DNA of 64,000 bases from Monomorium pharaonis (GCF_013373865.1 NC_050471.1:19277047-19341046); one strand, 5' to 3'; numbered from the stretch's first letter, positions 43,848 to 55,352 are shown. Notes: generated by a model not told the origin, from the sequence alone. Made by a program: numbers and translations.

Positions 43848-45290
43848 TTTCAATATTTTTTTTCTTATAAAAAATATTATTAAACTTGCAAAAAACTATT
43901 AGAAATTAAAAAATTTATTTGTATTTGATGTACACAGTCAGTTTTCACGTTTTCTTCGCGTAATTAATAATATTTTTCCAAAAGATTAACTGTCATTACA
44001 TTTATTTAATTCATATAATCTCTATGGCAGTCGACAAAAACATTATAAACGGTTAATGACTAATACAACCCAGACAGCACACAATATTTATGATAAATAT
44101 TTATAAATATTTATTTCTATTTTTTTAAATTTTTTCTTTATGTATATAAAATATGTATAAAATATTTATATATTTTATACATATTTTATATACATAAAGA
44201 AAAAATTTAAAAAAATAGAAATAAAATGTATATAAAATATGTATAAAATATATAAATATTTTATACATATTTTATATACATAAAGAAAAAATTTTTATTC
44301 AACGTATTATTAAAATATAGACTAAATATTTTATACAATATTTATGATAAATAAGAAATAAAGATTTGTAGTAATATTTTGTAAATATTTATAAATAAAT
44401 ATTTCAAAAATATTTTTATAATGTTTGTAATAAATCTTTATAATCTGTCAAATCTAAGACCACAAAAATATTTATAAAATATTTGGATAAATATTTATAG
44501 AATATTCTAATAAATATTATAAATATTTTGTAAATATTTTATAAATATTGTATGCTGTCTGGGAAATGTCTTTCTTAATACTGTTGGATTTGTTTGTTTT
44601 TATTTGGATTTATTTGTATTGTCAATATTAAAAAATGTAATTAATGGAATTACCCCGAAGAAGAAATGATAGTAATAATTTGCAAAACAATAAAATTATA
44701 TTATTACATCGCTACGTTTATGTTAATTTTATTAAATCGTTTGTTTATTTGTAAATAAATAATTTTTAATATTAGTAAAGTTTAACAACATTCACAAAAT
44801 ATGTATTAAATATTTAAAATATTTCTTTAATCTTCATGAATTTTAAAGCAGTACGCCTGTTTCAATTTATTTATTATTATTTTCTTCTATTTTTATAGTA
44901 ATTTCTTCCTTTTCTCTCTAAATTCTCTTATAATTTTTTTAGAAAAATTATAAGATTTTTAGAAAAAAATTTTGATGCAGTTTAATTAATGTATAACGAG
45001 ATTGAATAAGTAATTGATATAGATGTTATTTTATCGACAAATTCAATCTCAATCATAAAAATATTTTTATCCATTGCCGTAGAGATTTATCATATGAACC
45101 AAATAAATGTAGTGACAGTTAACCTTCTGAAAAAATATTATTAATTACACGAAGAAAACGTTAAAACTGTTTTATTGTGATATTGATACTTTTGATATTG
45201 TATACAATATCAAATTCAAAAAAATTGTTAAATTTTTAATAGTTTTTCGCAAGTTTAATAATATTTTTTATAAGAAAATAAATATTGATA
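43848..45290. repeat. Inverted-repeat pair with a CCCAGACAGCACAC element in the loop
   Basis: About 190-220 bp at 43848-44035 recur inverted at 45070-45290. Shared words are TTATAAAAAATATTATTAAA and AATTAATAATATTTTT. The loop carries the 44069-44563 element and AT-rich DNA. No genes. Confidence 0.65.
44069..44563. mobile_element. CCCAGACAGCACAC foldback with AATATTTATAA arms
   Basis: The ends CCCAGACAGCACACAATATT and AATATTGTATGCTGTCTGGG are flanked by AA (44067-44068, 44564-44565). The interior consists only of degenerate AATATTTATAAAT units and an inverted ATACATAAAG block. This is the smallest complete member of the CCCA...TGGG group and carries neither a 5S- nor a tRNA-like core. Confidence 0.85.
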
Positions 45291-46263
45291 TCGATACATA
45301 GTATATATATATTAAAATTTTTAATAAAAACATTTTGAATTGTTTTTATAACAAATTTATTATGAATGAACAAAATTGGTTTCTTAATGAAACTTTTATG
45401 GCATATTCGTTTAATAATTTATTGAACAAAGATGTTATTGTCAAATGCACTTGAAAGCACCTTTATCACTACCATATCCCTGAGCGCACGAAATTCTAGC
45501 CCTGTCATTCGTAATCTTTAAACTCTTATTTGAAAATTATTACAACTTCGACATTTTTGTATTAAAATTTTCTTCTCAACTTGTTACAAAAAATTTATTA
45601 TTAAAAAATCTCGCGCCAGTTTAGATACACTCTATATGTCACTAAAGCGCTGCCTCTTTTCCTTTACTCAGTAATAGTTTTCATAGGCAATGTGCGATTC
45701 AGTAGTATATGGTCTAAGGCTGTAATTTACACACACACACGCACGCACGCACGCAACTACAGATATGATCCGTGTTACGACGTGTACTAATCAATGGACC
45801 AAAAATGACTGACCATGCGAAGACCTTACTAACGCTCTTCATCAATGGATCTTGCCAGCAACAAATGACGCGAAATATTGATAGAAGTCAAAATACGCAT
45901 TAAACGGATTATCACGTTACGAGTGCATTTTCCTGCTAATATTCATAAAGTTTTACAGTTTTATGATGACAGAAGCATAGAATATTGTCGAATGTTCGGA
46001 AGCACTGTTATCACCTTTGAAGAAAAACAAACGAAGAAAAATAAACGATAAGTAATAACAAATAAATATTGCCTGCTTTCTTTTTATGAGACACACATCA
46101 CATAGGTTGTCATACTCTAATATAATTTGCCATAGTTAAATGGAATATGATATACAGTATGTGTATAATACTTAATCTGACAAGAGATAGGATATTTCCC
46201 AAACACAGTTGATATATAAATAATACAGTGTCGTTGTATATGCTTTCATATTACCACACAATG
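45291..46263. other. No gene seen
   Basis: AT-rich DNA with a short ACGC/CA repeat at 45728-45754. No exon, RNA gene or repeat pair supported. Confidence 0.45.
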
Positions 46264-46725
46264 GTTGCGTTCAACCGAGTAGTGGTGGAAACTGTTGTAA
46301 GGTTTTCTACTGAACGCTACGTAGCGGCTCATACTTTTATGTTTGCTAAACAGTCACCATTTTTTTCATCATACTAAAAATATGCTCTTTTTAGAACAAT
46401 ATCACTGTTTACAGGTTATGAATGTGCATTATGGTCGGTGCCTTGACGATGGCATCGTTTTATGATAAAAGTGCGTTCAAAAGAAATTGCAAACTGTTGG
46501 GAGCGCAGTATAAAGTGCTCACTGAGCATTTTTTTTCCGCTGAACGCAGCCATTGGACACGTTCGGTAAATAAAGCGGATCAGAGAGTGTTCAGTGATTC
46601 TTCACTATGATATTGGTTTCTGCTTCTAAATCCAACGAAGAACTAAAGGCAAGAACGAATCATATTAGAAAATCACGAAGCGCTCACTGATCCGCTCCGT
46701 CTGCTGAACGCGCCCAATATAACAA
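46264..46725. repeat. GGTTGCGTTCAAC-type MITE(s), possibly nested
   Basis: GGTTGCGTTCAACCGAG starts at 46264. Inverse ends GCTGAACGCAGCC (about 46539-46551) and GCTGAACGCGCCC (about 46704-46716) follow. The segment 46570-46716 resembles 55430-55570. Two overlapping or tandem MITEs are likely, with exact borders uncertain. Confidence 0.55.
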
Positions 46726-46873
46726 ATTTCAACAGAGCTACTGAGGTTACTTTTCAGCAACATATACAGACGACACCGTGTAACACATGACTAAAATGCT
46801 GTGTACAATTATGTCAACTTCTGTCATAATCAGAAACAGTTGGAAAGCACTGTGTCGTACACTGTGTTACACA

Positions 46874-47193
46874 AGCTGCTTTCCATTTATGTTAAACTGA
46901 GTCACTCAGTAATGTGAGTATTTATACTCAGATAGTGACGTTATTTCTCAGTGATTTAAAAAACATGCAAGTGATCACGCTTATTTTGATGACAAAGTTA
47001 TCGCATACATAACTTCACTTTTGAAGTGAGTATGCAAAATTCAGTAAAGCACACAGTCCAGAAATTGCTCAAATTGTAGGAAAAAAACTCAGTTAAATCT
47101 CACTCGTCAAAATAAAAAAAGAACGTGCATTCAACTGAGTTATGACATCACAAGTCAGAATTATCTGAGTTTTGATGTAAATGGAAAGCAGCT
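46874..47193 (+). mobile_element. 320-bp MITE (AGCTGCTTTCCATTTA family), copy 1
   Basis: The ends AGCTGCTTTCCATTTA and TAAATGGAAAGCAGCT enclose sequence about 85-90% identical to 50243-50578 in the same orientation (gactcagtaatgtgagtat, gcaaatgatcacgctta). The two long copies define the family. Confidence 0.75.
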
Positions 47194-48271
47194 ACAGTGT
47201 CGCCTGTGTACGTTGCTGGAAATTATGCTAAGCAGCTGTGTCGAAATGTATCGTGTTATGTAATAGAAAAGCAACACTGTGTTACATTGTGTCAATTGTG
47301 TCGCTTGCCAAAAAGCACTCATAGTACTTATGAACCCGAGCATGCCATGTGTATGGCATAAAATGTTACGCTCTCCCCACTCTGCCCTGCTTATACGCGC
47401 TCCGAGAGGCATCTTTTGCTGCGAAGAGTATAATATATTATAAAACAATATATAAGAGCAATTTATGAGTCTATATGTTAATATTGTAATATTGTATATT
47501 GTAATATTATTTAAACAAAATTTTGTCAGTGGCTATACTTCCAAAAACGTCCATGCTCCAATTTGTTTAATTCAAATTTTTAAATGTTTTTTTATCTAAA
47601 AGAAACCTATTTTTTAAATTAAAATTAAATCGAAACATGGGCGTTTTCGGAAGTTTCACCAAAATAGTATTATTTCAAAATCATATTAATACATATAAAC
47701 AATAAATTAAATTTTCCGCTTCTACATGTAAAGCGTAAACAATGAAAAATTGAAATAATTATAAAAGTTTATGTAAAAAGCATTACATAATTAAGAATTT
47801 ATCCCATTTCATAATCATATAAATATACGATTGTTTGTGAATTTAATTTGCTTTTCATTTATCTTTTGAAATATATAAAAAAAAAATAACAAAATGTTTA
47901 TAACACTGTTATTAGTATAAAATATTTTTATACACAAAACTGATTTATTTTATGTTAATAATATAAAAACTTACGTTTAACCGGTTTACTGGCTAATAAT
48001 TATGTATTTTACACAATAGTTTATTTGCAAGGAATTTTTTGAGCTTTATGCAAATCCGTTGAAAATTGGAAGAAATATTCATAGTGCACATATATGCGTC
48101 ATTACTAGTGAACTGGTTAAAATTCGTAATGACTAATGTGCAGAACATATTAATACACACTGATTGAATTTAACAAAATGCACGAAAACATTCATTAAGG
48201 GTAGTTTTCATGAAATATTTAAGGAAATTTCAAGCTCTATTCTCTCTCAACATAAGTATAGTTACAGAATA
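47194..48271. other. No gene seen
   Basis: AT-rich sequence. The minus-strand open frame at 47161-47448 overlaps the MITE end and lacks domains. No reliable feature. Confidence 0.45.
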
Positions 48272-48438
48272 AAGCCTTCGACACACGATACGATTTTTCA
48301 TGCTAGATCGCATACAAGGCGTCTTATTATCCTCATTGGATTACGATTGGTGACATAATCATTCGAGCCAATCAGGACACGTATTGATATGTCTCGTATG
48401 CAATCTAGCATGAAAAATCGTATCGTGTACCGAAGGGT
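48272..48438. mobile_element. 167-bp MITE, CCTTCG ends
   Basis: The TIRs are about 45 bp: CCTTCGACACACGATACGAT and its inverse around ATCGTATCGTGTACCGAAGG. TTAA lies at the right edge. The left equivalent is altered (TAAAG), so the target cannot be stated firmly. Confidence 0.75.
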
Positions 48439-48600
48439 TAATTTCCGAATATTAACGCCGTTCTAATCTAATTATTATTTTAAAAGTTACGGTTATTAGA
48501 AAAAATCCAATAAAATTTTGTGGTAAATTTTGTTTTTCAACGCGTTTTTTTGTTTTTAAATAAAATACATTTATCAAACAACTTTTTAAAACTCTTTGCT

Positions 48601-48812
48601 TTAAATTTTACGTTCGTCATCTTGTAAATTATTGATATTTTTATAGAGATCGATGAAATACTTCATAGCCGAGAAAAACGGCGTTTCCAACAAGGAAAAG
48701 CATTTGTTTATAAGGCTCCTGTGACGATAACTAATTCTAAGATACTCCGTGGGCTGCTGCAAGCTGTTTTTTCCAAAATCTGACGAGAATGTTCCGAAGG
48801 TCTCCGCAACAG
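48601..48812 (-). CDS. Candidate terminal exon, unrecognised protein
   Basis: On the minus strand a strong pyrimidine tract (cttctccttctcttcctgttgcggag) precedes about 70 codons of non-repetitive sequence. It includes YLRISYRHRSLINKCF and LETPFFSAMKYFIDLY, and ends at a TAA (48601-48603). Amino-acid composition looks coding and unlike the AT-driven frames around it. I do not recognise the family. It could be the last exon of the gene whose membrane exon lies at 51885-52187 on the same strand, but no intermediate exon was found. Confidence 0.25.
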
Positions 48813-49698
48813 GAAGAGAAGGAGAAGGATTAAAAGAAAATAATAGAAAATAAAATTTTGAAGAAAAAAAAGAGAGAAATGGACAATGTATATGTGTACA
48901 CAACAAATAGCAGAGAAAAGAACGAGAGGAAAATAATAAAGAGAAAGACTGGGAGAGAGTGTGTAGAAAATGGACGTGAGAGAATAGAATAAGGAATGCT
49001 ATAAATTTTTTGTGTACGTTCTTAACTATCCTATGTACGTAGACTAAATCTATTTTTGGCAATGTTGATTAGGTATACGACACGTTAAATATTACGATTA
49101 CCATAGGTTGATGCACTGGCCATAGTATTATGCGCTACGTAAGGTCGCTTAATACCCGTCTCTTGAACGTAGTTATCTGTACAGTTCTGGAAAAACGGCG
49201 GAGACCCCGGCCTATTACACTTTCGTTATTTCACTACACATGCGGATCCGGATTAGAGAATAAAAAAAAAAACAAGTTAAAACCTACACATAATGTCCTG
49301 AAAATACTGTAACCGAAATGTACGCGTAATTTTCAATTATTTAACTCCGTTGTTTTGTTCGAATTTAATGTATGTACAGTCATCATATTAAATAAAAAAA
49401 ACTCTAAAAAAATTGTTCTTTTAAGAGAAAATATTAACAGGCAAAATTATCAAAGTTATTAATATAATATTTGCGGGAAAAAGACTATTGCTCACGAGTG
49501 CGAGGAATGGACGCACGAATTGAAGGCGAGTGCGTTCACTCACATGAGTGAACAATAATCGAGCCGCACGAGTTGCACATATTATTTTTTGTTACATGTG
49601 CGTCGAAAGTGATTCTTTTCGTGACCCTCTACCGGCCGCAAAGCCAATTGTTCACAGATAGTTTTCTCGCACAGATTTCTTCACCAATCGGTGAGTAA
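48813..49698. other. No gene seen
   Basis: AT- and GA-rich DNA. No repeat pair beyond short runs. No splice-consistent exon. Confidence 0.4.
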
Positions 49699-49778
49699 AC
49701 AACAATAATCAAGCGTACGGGAATAATCGTGCAGAAATCGTTTTCGTACAATTATTCCCGCACGCTTAATTATTGTTG
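49699..49778. repeat. 80-bp hairpin
   Basis: Inverted arms AATAATCAAGCGTACGGGAA and its partner in AATTATTCCCGCACGCTTAA, around a short loop. It is probably a small palindromic element. Confidence 0.6.
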
Positions 49779-50242
49779 CACATCTGCCCCTTCATTCCCA
49801 CACTCATATCGTATCACAGGCACGTCATTTCGCAACACGAATACAGCAATTCTCAACGCTTTATTGCTTTCGCAAACCTAAGCCTAGATAACTTATCAAT
49901 TCGTGTCGCACAAACATCAAACATCATGTCATCATATCAAAGCCGCATTAAATTTGAGCATAGTAAAAGTAAAAATGAATACCAAAATAATCATAACATC
50001 TGAAACTCCCACAAGTGACAGCAAACTTACATCTTCAGACATCATCCAAACAACGAAAGAAAGTACAGAGAATATTTTGCCACAGAAATCAAAAGATAAA
50101 TATAAATATTTAAATGTTTACAACAAGTTTATAGACTAAAAAGCTGAAAACAAAATTAAATCACTCTCTGAAAATGCAATGCTGGGCATTGCATATGACA
50201 TATTTTACGAAAATATTACAAACTCACGTATTATCGACTTTT

Positions 50243-50578
50243 GTTGCTTTCCATTTGTCTGAAAGTGAGACTGAGTCACTCAGTAATGTGAGTATTTTAT
50301 ACTCAGATAGTGACGTCATACTCAGTGATTTAAAGAAACATGCAAATGATCACGCTTATTTTAATGACAAAATTATCTCAATATATAAACTCACTTCTAA
50401 AGTGAGTATGCGAGACTCAGTAAAGCACACGGTGAAATTGCTCAGATTGTAGGAAAAAACTCAGTTGAATCTCACTTGTGAAATTGCAAAAGGAACGTGC
50501 ATTTAACTGATGAGTTATGACGTCACAAGTGAGAATTATCCGAGTTTTGATGTAAATGGAAAACAGCATTTATATTAC
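50243..50578 (+). mobile_element. 336-bp MITE (AGCTGCTTTCCATTTA family), copy 2
   Basis: Ends TTGCTTTCCATTTG and TAAATGGAAAACAGC. It is the direct-orientation sister of 46874-47193. Open frames across it differ between copies and are not genes. Confidence 0.75.
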
Positions 50579-50696
50579 AACATTAACATTCATAAATATG
50601 AAAAATTCATTGCATTTCTCAAAAAGCAAGCACAAGAATTTTTAAACAAAAAGTCGAAAATTTTAACGATAGCTTTAGTATTATTATTATTCTTAA

Positions 50697-50927
50697 GCTG
50701 GGTATACACTTAGCGAACAAACACCGAACGAACAGCGAACGCGAACGTTCGTTATTGTTATTCGGCAAATGTATACGCCAAAGCGAATGCGAATAGAATG
50801 TTCGATTCGCGTTCAGCTCGATTCCCTCATGAGGCGGTACATCAAAGAGAGTTCATGCGCGAATGACAATAACAAAAGTTCGCATTCATTGTTCGTTCGG
50901 TGTTCATTCGCTAAGTGTATACCCAGC
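50697..50927. mobile_element. 231-bp MITE, GCTGGGTATACACTTAGCG ends
   Basis: The TIRs GCTGGGTATACACTTAGCGA and its inverse around TCGCTAAGTGTATACCCAGC are long and nearly perfect. The flanks are TTAA (left) and TTTA (right), suggesting a TTAA target with one mutation. Confidence 0.8.
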
Positions 50928-50943
50928 TTTATACTTAATATAT

Positions 50944-51124
50944 AGGATGTTTCTTAATGACTGTCCCAACTTTTTACTATGGGAGATGGATTATCTACTG
51001 CAACCTTAGTATACACATGTACGACATATGTCTGTGCACAGGCCGTACATGTGTGTATTAAGGTTGCGGTCGGTAATCCCATCTGTTATAACAAAAAGTT
51101 AGGACAGCCATTAAGAAATGCCTT
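50944..51124. mobile_element. 181-bp MITE, AGGATGTTTCTTAATG ends
   Basis: The TIRs of about 45 bp (AGGATGTTTCTTAATGACTG and inverse) surround a hairpin core with acatgtacgacatatgt/ggccgtacatgtgt. It lies 17 bp after the previous MITE. No coding. Confidence 0.75.
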
Positions 51125-51884
51125 ATATATATAGTTCATAAAAATAAAAAATTAATTTCCTAAATAATTTTTTATTTATTACTAAAATATTTTATTTATA
51201 ATTATATAGAAGTAGTTTTTTTCATTTGCGGAGAGCTTCGTCCCCCACAGACCCCTCGCTCTCAATTTTAAACCCTCCATCTTTTGCTCCAAACCCCTTC
51301 TCGCCTCCATTTTCTATGCACTCATAACAAAAAATAGTATGTGCAACTGGTATGAATCAGCTATTTCTCGTACGGATAAATGTATTCAGTATTGAGAAAT
51401 AGCAGATTTTCTTCACTTGTAACACAATATACTATTTTTATTACAAGTGTGTAAAAAGTGGTAAAGGCGAAAGAAAGGTACGAAGGAAAGAAAGGCAGGC
51501 GGGTTTAGGGTGATTCTCTGCAAATAAAAAAACTTTATTTTTAAATAGTTTTGTAACAAATAAAAAATTGTTTAATATTTATCTTTGTAAATATGTATGA
51601 TCAAGAGCTTTGTCAAGGATTTTTAAAATTGCTTCTGTCACCAAAACTTTTGATTTTTTGCTTTGAAATTCTTGTGATTGTCTTTTAAGAAATGCAATAA
51701 ATTTATCATAATTATGAATGTCAATTATTGTTGATATTTAGAGTGCTTCTTTATATCGATGATGTGACTGATGTCTTTGTTGAGTAAATTAACACGAATT
51801 GATAGGTTAGCTAAAATTTGGTTTGCAAAAGCGACGAAGCGTCGCTAATTCTGTAAAAGTTCGTATACATTACTATATGCGTAC
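51125..51884. other. No gene seen
   Basis: AT-rich DNA. It may be intron if the exon at 51885-52187 belongs to a gene ending further left. A CCCC/GAGGG-richer patch at 51237-51305 is not coding. Confidence 0.4.
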
Positions 51885-52187
51885 CGTGAGTGTAATAATG
51901 AAGGCAAGCATGCAAAAAACGAGAGAAGTATACGGAAATGTATTAATTAGAGATCCTATAATAAGAGTTGCGACAATCCAAATAAAAAATGGCGGATAAA
52001 AAGAGATAAGCAATGTTTGTTGCATAAATGCATGCGTAGAAAGAACGGGATACGTGACACAGGCCAATATAGCAAAATATAATAATAAAAGTTTGGAAAT
52101 AACCGGATATTCAACTCCTTTCTGCAATAATAAATCTACAGATGAATATATATTTAAAGTTTTTCCAAAAGATCCGGTGCGTCGAGC
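51885..52187 (-). CDS. Candidate internal exon of a multipass membrane protein
   Basis: On the minus strand an acceptor (gttcttaatccattag) is followed by 101 open codons. They end at a good donor (ACG then gtacgc) just before the frame closes. The peptide begins ARRTGSFGKTLNIYSS and continues with VDLLLQKGVEYPV. Three hydrophobic segments follow, one containing LLLLYFAILACVTYP, one FFIWIVATLIIGSL and one VFCMLAFIITLT, separated by short polar loops. This looks like three transmembrane helices of a larger membrane protein. I do not recognise the family. Neighbouring exons were not found; the upstream flank is a MITE cluster (52255-52994). It could also be a remnant of a gene broken by those insertions. 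Confidence 0.45.
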
Positions 52188-52254
52188 CTAATGGATTAAG
52201 AACATGAAAATTAGACACCAACTGACAACATACATTTATGTGAGGTGAGATTAA

Positions 52255-52994
52255 GGCCGGTATTCATAGTCAAATCTTATTTCAAGATCGTCTCAAGCAA
52301 TGTCTTAAGGGGATGCTGGAGATGGGTCTGTTTTACCAATTAAACGCGATTATTGTTTTTCTAAAAAATCTTTTTGTTGATTACACAGAATTAAAAATCC
52401 TTCTCCAGAATTAAAATATAGACACTAACGGAGTGCGCAGTACACAAGTTTATATGAAAAACGAAAAAAATTAAAAAATTACAGTTTTGTGATCGATTCC
52501 TGTAGTCGACTCGTGAAAATATTTACTACATATAAAAGTTTTAGACTTTGTACGTTCAAAACAAGCGTGCCTCGCACATTGCATTAAAAGAAAGAACAAT
52601 TCTGTGCTTTTAGAAATGAGCCTAGACGCTTCAGTATAATGATTTCTTTTAATGAAAATCTTGTATGTATGTGTGAGTGCGGATTCGGAAAAAGTCGGTA
52701 AGTAGAGTAATATAAAAAAAAATTTTTGTTTCTTGATATAAAATCCAATTCACAGATTGATATTAATATGTGTACTTTAATTCTAGAAAAAAATTTCCAA
52801 ATCTATAAAAGAAATATATACGAAATTTTATTAATGATGTGCACGAATGACTCTACATTATCGACCCCAATCAAGTTTGAAAAGCAGTCCAGCATCCCCT
52901 TAAGATGCTAATACGGCTCTGTGATTGGTTGATGGCATCTTAAGACAGTACTTAAGATGATCTTAAATATAAGATCCGACTATGAATACCGGCC
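52255..52994. mobile_element. GGCCGGTATTCATAGTC MITE, copy 2, split by another element
   Basis: The ends GGCCGGTATTCATAGTC and inverse are flanked by TAA (52252-52254, 52995-52997). Removing 52309-52899 and one TTAA leaves exactly 145 bp, colinear with 10636-10780. The 3-bp TAA target fits PIF/Harbinger. Confidence 0.9.
52309..52899. mobile_element. 591-bp TTAA-flanked element, GGGGATGCTGG ends
   Basis: The ends GGGGATGCTGGA and TCCAGCATCCCC are flanked by TTAA (52305-52308, 52900-52903). The sister MITE at 10636 shows the empty TTAA site. The TIR is short (about 11 bp) and the AT-rich interior has no transposase, so it is a non-autonomous piggyBac- or Kolobok-type element. Confidence 0.85.
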
Positions 52995-53076
52995 TAAGTG
53001 TATTTATTTCATTCTAACTTATTGCACTAGTTCAGAAGTGCAGCAAAAAAGAACATGCTTATTTTCCAAAAATGTA

Positions 53077-53185
53077 CACTACGCTTCAATGATTCGTTCC
53101 ATTCCTCTAACGAGTTTACATAGGATATATTACATATCCTATGTAAACTCGCTAGGGGGATGGAACGAATCATTGAAGCGTAGTG
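53077..53185. repeat. 109-bp near-perfect hairpin
   Basis: CACTACGCTTCAATGATTCG pairs with its inverse ending at 53185. The arms are about 50 nt with very few mismatches around a short AT loop. A transcript would form a long, regular stem. Confidence 0.8.
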
Positions 53186-53405
53186 CACAAAGCTTTCCGA
53201 AATGTACCGACTAGATCAAAGTTATCAGACCAATCGTTGGAATCCGATTGTCGCAACTCTTATTATAGAATCTTTTATCTAATATTAAAAATATTAATGT
53301 ACTGTTCACGCCATCTATTAGCAGAACAAAAATAGTGAACTATTTGTGTGAAATAACTATTTCATAGAAAATTAGTGATTTTTCGAACAGAAAAGAAACA
53401 ATTAA

Positions 53406-53572
53406 AGCCTGCGATACACGTTGCTTGTTTTCGTACAGGATTACTTGCTAGATGGAAATACTCTGTCCTGATTGGTGCATTTCTGAAGATAGATGTATAT
53501 GCACCAATCAAGACAGAGTATTTCCATCCAGCAAACAAACCAGCATGAAAACAAGCATCGTGTATCGCTGGC
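53406..53572. mobile_element. 167-bp MITE with TTAA duplication
   Basis: The ends AGCCTGCGATACACG and CGTGTATCGCTGGC are flanked by TTAA (53402-53405, 53573-53576). An inner arm with GGAAATACTCTGTC pairs with its inverse. Confidence 0.85.
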
Positions 53573-54218
53573 TTAATAGACGACTTTCTACGCACACGTA
53601 ACAAAAATAAAATAGTAAAATTAGTAAAAGAATAAAATTCATATTTTGGATCAAGCCCAAATTGAATCAAGGCGAAATTAAATCACGTAGTCTCTATGGT
53701 CCGTTTTCATAATATATATGATTAACTAAAAATTAAGATTGATTAGAATTTTAAAATTAAATAAATTAAAGGTTACATGTATACGTGTTCGAAGAACACG
53801 CTATCAACGCTAATAAATTTTATCTTTGTTTACAATTAGATCTAATGAACTAAAAAGATAGAATAATGAAATAGCTGATAACATTTTCTTAATTTTTAGA
53901 GGGCCAGGGTGTCCCATTATATGTGGGACACCTAGCCACTAAACTAGATACTTTTATTTTAAAAGATCGACATTTTTCTATTAAAATTTTAAATTTTTTC
54001 CATGTAAAATTTATAACTTATGTTGTTTTTAGGCTTGTTGCTGGCTCATATAAACCACCCAATCCGATACAGTATGACAGACATCGGAAATTTTTCTCAT
54101 TTAAACTGATATTTCTAAAGGTTTTTGATGTTCTCGATCACAATTTAGAGATTATCAAAATTTTACACAAAATCAGTACTACCACCATAACTCTAAATCA
54201 ACAGCAGTTATATTCTTA

Positions 54219-54380
54219 GGGCAAGGTCTCATGGAGCGGATTACGCCAAAGCGGAACGAGCGGATCACCAATCATGAGATCGTTCTGATAGAACCCTTTT
54301 AATAATTCCGTCAAACGGTTCCGTGATTGGTGATCCGCTTGTTCCACTTCCGCGAAATCCGCTCCATGGGACCTCACCCT
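54219..54380. mobile_element. 162-bp MITE, AGGTCTCATGGAGCGG ends
   Basis: The TIRs of about 55 bp (AGGTCTCATGGAGCGGATTA and AGGTCCCATGGAGCGGATTT) are clear. Small extensions (GGGCA and GGGTG) make the outermost bases uncertain, and no target duplication is firm. Confidence 0.75.
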
Positions 54381-54403
54381 TATACACAACTTTTGCGTTA
54401 CCC

Positions 54404-54526
54404 TGGTGGTCAATTCTGTACCGCCTATCGACAACTATTGGCGTCGTTGCACAAGTTTTTTGCCATATAAAATATCTGCGTATAAAAAACATCGATAGTT
54501 GTCGGTAGGCGCTACAGAATTGAGCC
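54404..54526. mobile_element. 123-bp MITE, GTCAATTCTGTACCGCC ends
   Basis: The arms GTCAATTCTGTACCGCCTAT and its near inverse (ATAGTTGTCGGTAGGCGCTA, then CAGAATTGA) surround an AT-rich loop. It lies in the loop of the larger foldback. Confidence 0.65.
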
Positions 54527-55213
54527 CCTGAGCTAATGACGTGGATGTAGAAAGTTTTGTAGCTTCTTGCTTTTCTTTGTTTTATAAATTTAAAAAATTT
54601 TGTTTCCATTTTTGTCTGTTTACGAAAATAAAATATAAAGGACAAATTAATTTATACATTTAAATTTGAATTTATGGTAATGTTTTCTTCGTATAAAATA
54701 TCTCAAAACAAGTGCTATGCACAATATTACAAGATAAATATATATAGTTTAAAAGCAAAAAAAAAAAAAAAAAAAAAAGAAAATCAACCAGAGCTACAAA
54801 ATTTTCTACGTCCACGTCATTAGCTCTGGGTAACACAAAAGGAAAGTTGTACATAATAATGTTAACTGCTGTTATTTATTTTATAGTAGCGTTTTATAGT
54901 AGCGATAGTGTTTTTGTGTAAAATTTCAATAATCTAATCTCAAAATCGTGATTAGTGACATTAAAAACCCCTAGAAACATCAGAATTTAAATTTTGAAAA
55001 TTTCCATACCATACTGGACCAGGGTGGCTCATACATAAGCTAGCAATAAACTTGAAAATTGTGTGAAAAATGTTGGTATAAATTTAACAAAAAAAAAGTA
55101 CAAAATTTCAATGGAAAAATGCCAGCCCTCTAAAGATTAAACTTTTAATTAAAAATTATGACATATAGTCATAATTTTTGGTTTAAGTTTATGAAAGTAT
55201 ATTAGTTAACTTA

Positions 55214-55352
55214 GGGCCAGTTTCACAAACGTCGGTTAACTGCTACGGGAGGTTAATCGACTACCTATCTTTCTCTATATTACTACCTAAGGAGAGACAG
55301 AAAATCTATTAACCTCCCGTTAGCAGTTAACCAACGTTTGTGAAACTGGCCC
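55214..55352. mobile_element. 139-bp MITE with TTA duplication
   Basis: The ends GGGCCAGTTTCACAAACGT and ACGTTTGTGAAACTGGCCC are flanked by TTA (55211-55213, 55353-55355). The arms are about 45 bp. Size and target fit PIF/Harbinger-type MITEs. Confidence 0.9.

Larger units (their letters stand above)
53898..55135. repeat. Foldback host of nested MITEs (TTTTAGAGGGCCAG ends)
   Basis: The left arm (about 53898-54060: agagggccagggtg, then tttttctattaaaattt) recurs inverted at about 55000-55135 (aatttcaatggaaaaatgcc, agccctctaaa). The loop contains the MITE at 54219, a second one at 54404, and an inverted pair at 54529-54566 and 54790-54830 around a poly(A) run. No genes. Confidence 0.6.
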
